Below, in pieces: positions 12,015-12,466 of a DNA stretch of 12,466 nucleotides. A program made the position numbers and the translations under genes. This stretch comes from Azonexaceae bacterium (GTDB lineage Bacteria; Pseudomonadota; Gammaproteobacteria; Burkholderiales; Rhodocyclaceae), in assembly GCA_009469665.1 (NCBI GenBank), contig SSTB01000323.1:1-12466 (forward strand). The letters run 5' to 3'. Position 1 is the stretch's first letter. Each line of letters opens with the position of its first letter. The notes below the pieces were generated by a model, which was not told where the DNA came from, searched no databases, and saw nothing but the letters and a program-made list of their open reading frames with translations.

Positions 12015-12466
12015 GCGGCGAAAAAACGAGGCCGCTGCTCGTCGTCGAGGACGATCCGGCCTTGCAGAAGCAGATCAAGTGGTCCTTCGACCAGTACGAC
12101 GTGGTGACTGCCTCGGATCGGGAGTCGGCGCTGGCGCAGTTGAAGCGCCATCAGCCCGCCGTGGTGACCATGGATCTGGGGCTTCCACCGGACCCGGATT
12201 CGGTTTCCGAGGGCTTCCGCCTGTTGGAGCAGATGGTCGCCGCCGAGCCGGATATCAAAGTCATTGTCCTCACCGGTCAGAACGACCAGACCAACGCCTT
12301 GCGCGCCGTGGCCCTGGGGGCCTACGACTTTTTCGCCAAGCCTTTCGAACCGGATCTCCTGGCTCTGACCGTGGACCGTGCGTTCCGGCTGTATGACCTG
12401 CAAAAGGAAAATCAGCGTCTGCACGCCATGCGTCAGCCGGATGCCCTCAACGGGCTCATCACCCGG
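12011..12466 (+). CDS. prsR: PEP-CTERM system response regulator PrsR (5' part; runs off the window)
   Basis: The first 152 codons of a response regulator, open to the right edge. The receiver domain is complete: acidic pocket Glu13-Asp14-Asp15 (VVEDDP), phosphoacceptor Asp55 in VTMDLGLPP, Thr88 in VIVLTG and Lys110 in FFAKPF. After the receiver comes a helical linker (about 117-145, LYDLQKENQRL), where NtrC-like regulators lead into a sigma-54 AAA+ domain; that domain and the DNA-binding helix-turn-helix would lie beyond the window. The ATG at 12011 overlaps the prsK stop by four bases. PrsR-family proteins activate sigma-54 promoters of PEP-CTERM genes (family knowledge). The identity rests on the receiver and on pairing with prsK, not on the missing domains. 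Confidence 0.92.
   Translation, partial: MSGEKTRPLLVVEDDPALQKQIKWSFDQYDVVTASDRESALAQLKRHQPAVVTMDLGLPPDPDSVSEGFRLLEQMVAAEPDIKVIVLTGQNDQTNALRAVALGAYDFFAKPFEPDLLALTVDRAFRLYDLQKENQRLHAMRQPDALNGLITR

Noticed and set aside
1..12466. CRISPR arrays, tRNA or rRNA genes, insertion sequences
   Set aside because: No regularly spaced repeats, tRNA-like cloverleaf, rRNA-like stretch or transposase motif was seen on either strand.

Overview
The window is GC-rich (by eye about two thirds G+C) and carries a polysaccharide locus of the exosortase A (XrtA)/PEP-CTERM type. Markers are an EpsB-type priming glycosyltransferase, the PrsK/PrsR two-component pair and the paired exosortase A-associated alpha/beta hydrolases 1 and 2. 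This suggests a Gram-negative betaproteobacterium, perhaps of the Rhodocyclaceae (Zoogloea/Thauera/Azoarcus-like). That placement is inferred from gene content and composition, not from a marker gene. The exosortase itself and any PEP-CTERM substrate are not in the window.

Layout. (1) 194-445 (+): a small acyl carrier protein (ACP), probably read from a TTG start below a TATAAT box, with an 18-base inverted-repeat region (85-102) just upstream. (2) 7758 down to 488 (-): seven tightly packed genes, almost certainly one operon. In transcription order they are a fused alpha+beta E1 of a 2-oxoacid dehydrogenase type, an E2-like lipoyl acyltransferase, a second ACP, hydrolase 2, hydrolase 1, a GNAT-like acyltransferase and a GT-4-like glycosyltransferase. 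Gaps are 17, 16, 2, 4, 21 and 5 bases. (3) 7759-8396: a divergent intergenic region of about 640 bases with several strong inverted repeats and one exact 11-base direct repeat; I see no gene in it. (4) 8397-9779 (+): the EpsB-like priming transferase. (5) 9780-9896: a spacer with two hairpins. (6) 9897-12014 (+): prsK, overlapping by four bases with prsR, which runs off the right edge.

How it may work together. The right side primes the glycan on undecaprenyl phosphate and senses and regulates the system: PrsK phosphorylates PrsR, a sigma-54 activator family. The left operon reads like a dedicated acyl-donor line. E1 would decarboxylate a 2-oxoacid onto the lipoyl arm of E2, and E2 would pass the acyl group to the ACP encoded directly downstream. 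The hydrolases would edit or release acyl groups, and the GNAT protein would place the acyl group on a sugar that the glycosyltransferase adds. The gene order and motifs are visible in the sequence; the acyl-ACP route is my inference and is the most interesting idea in the window.
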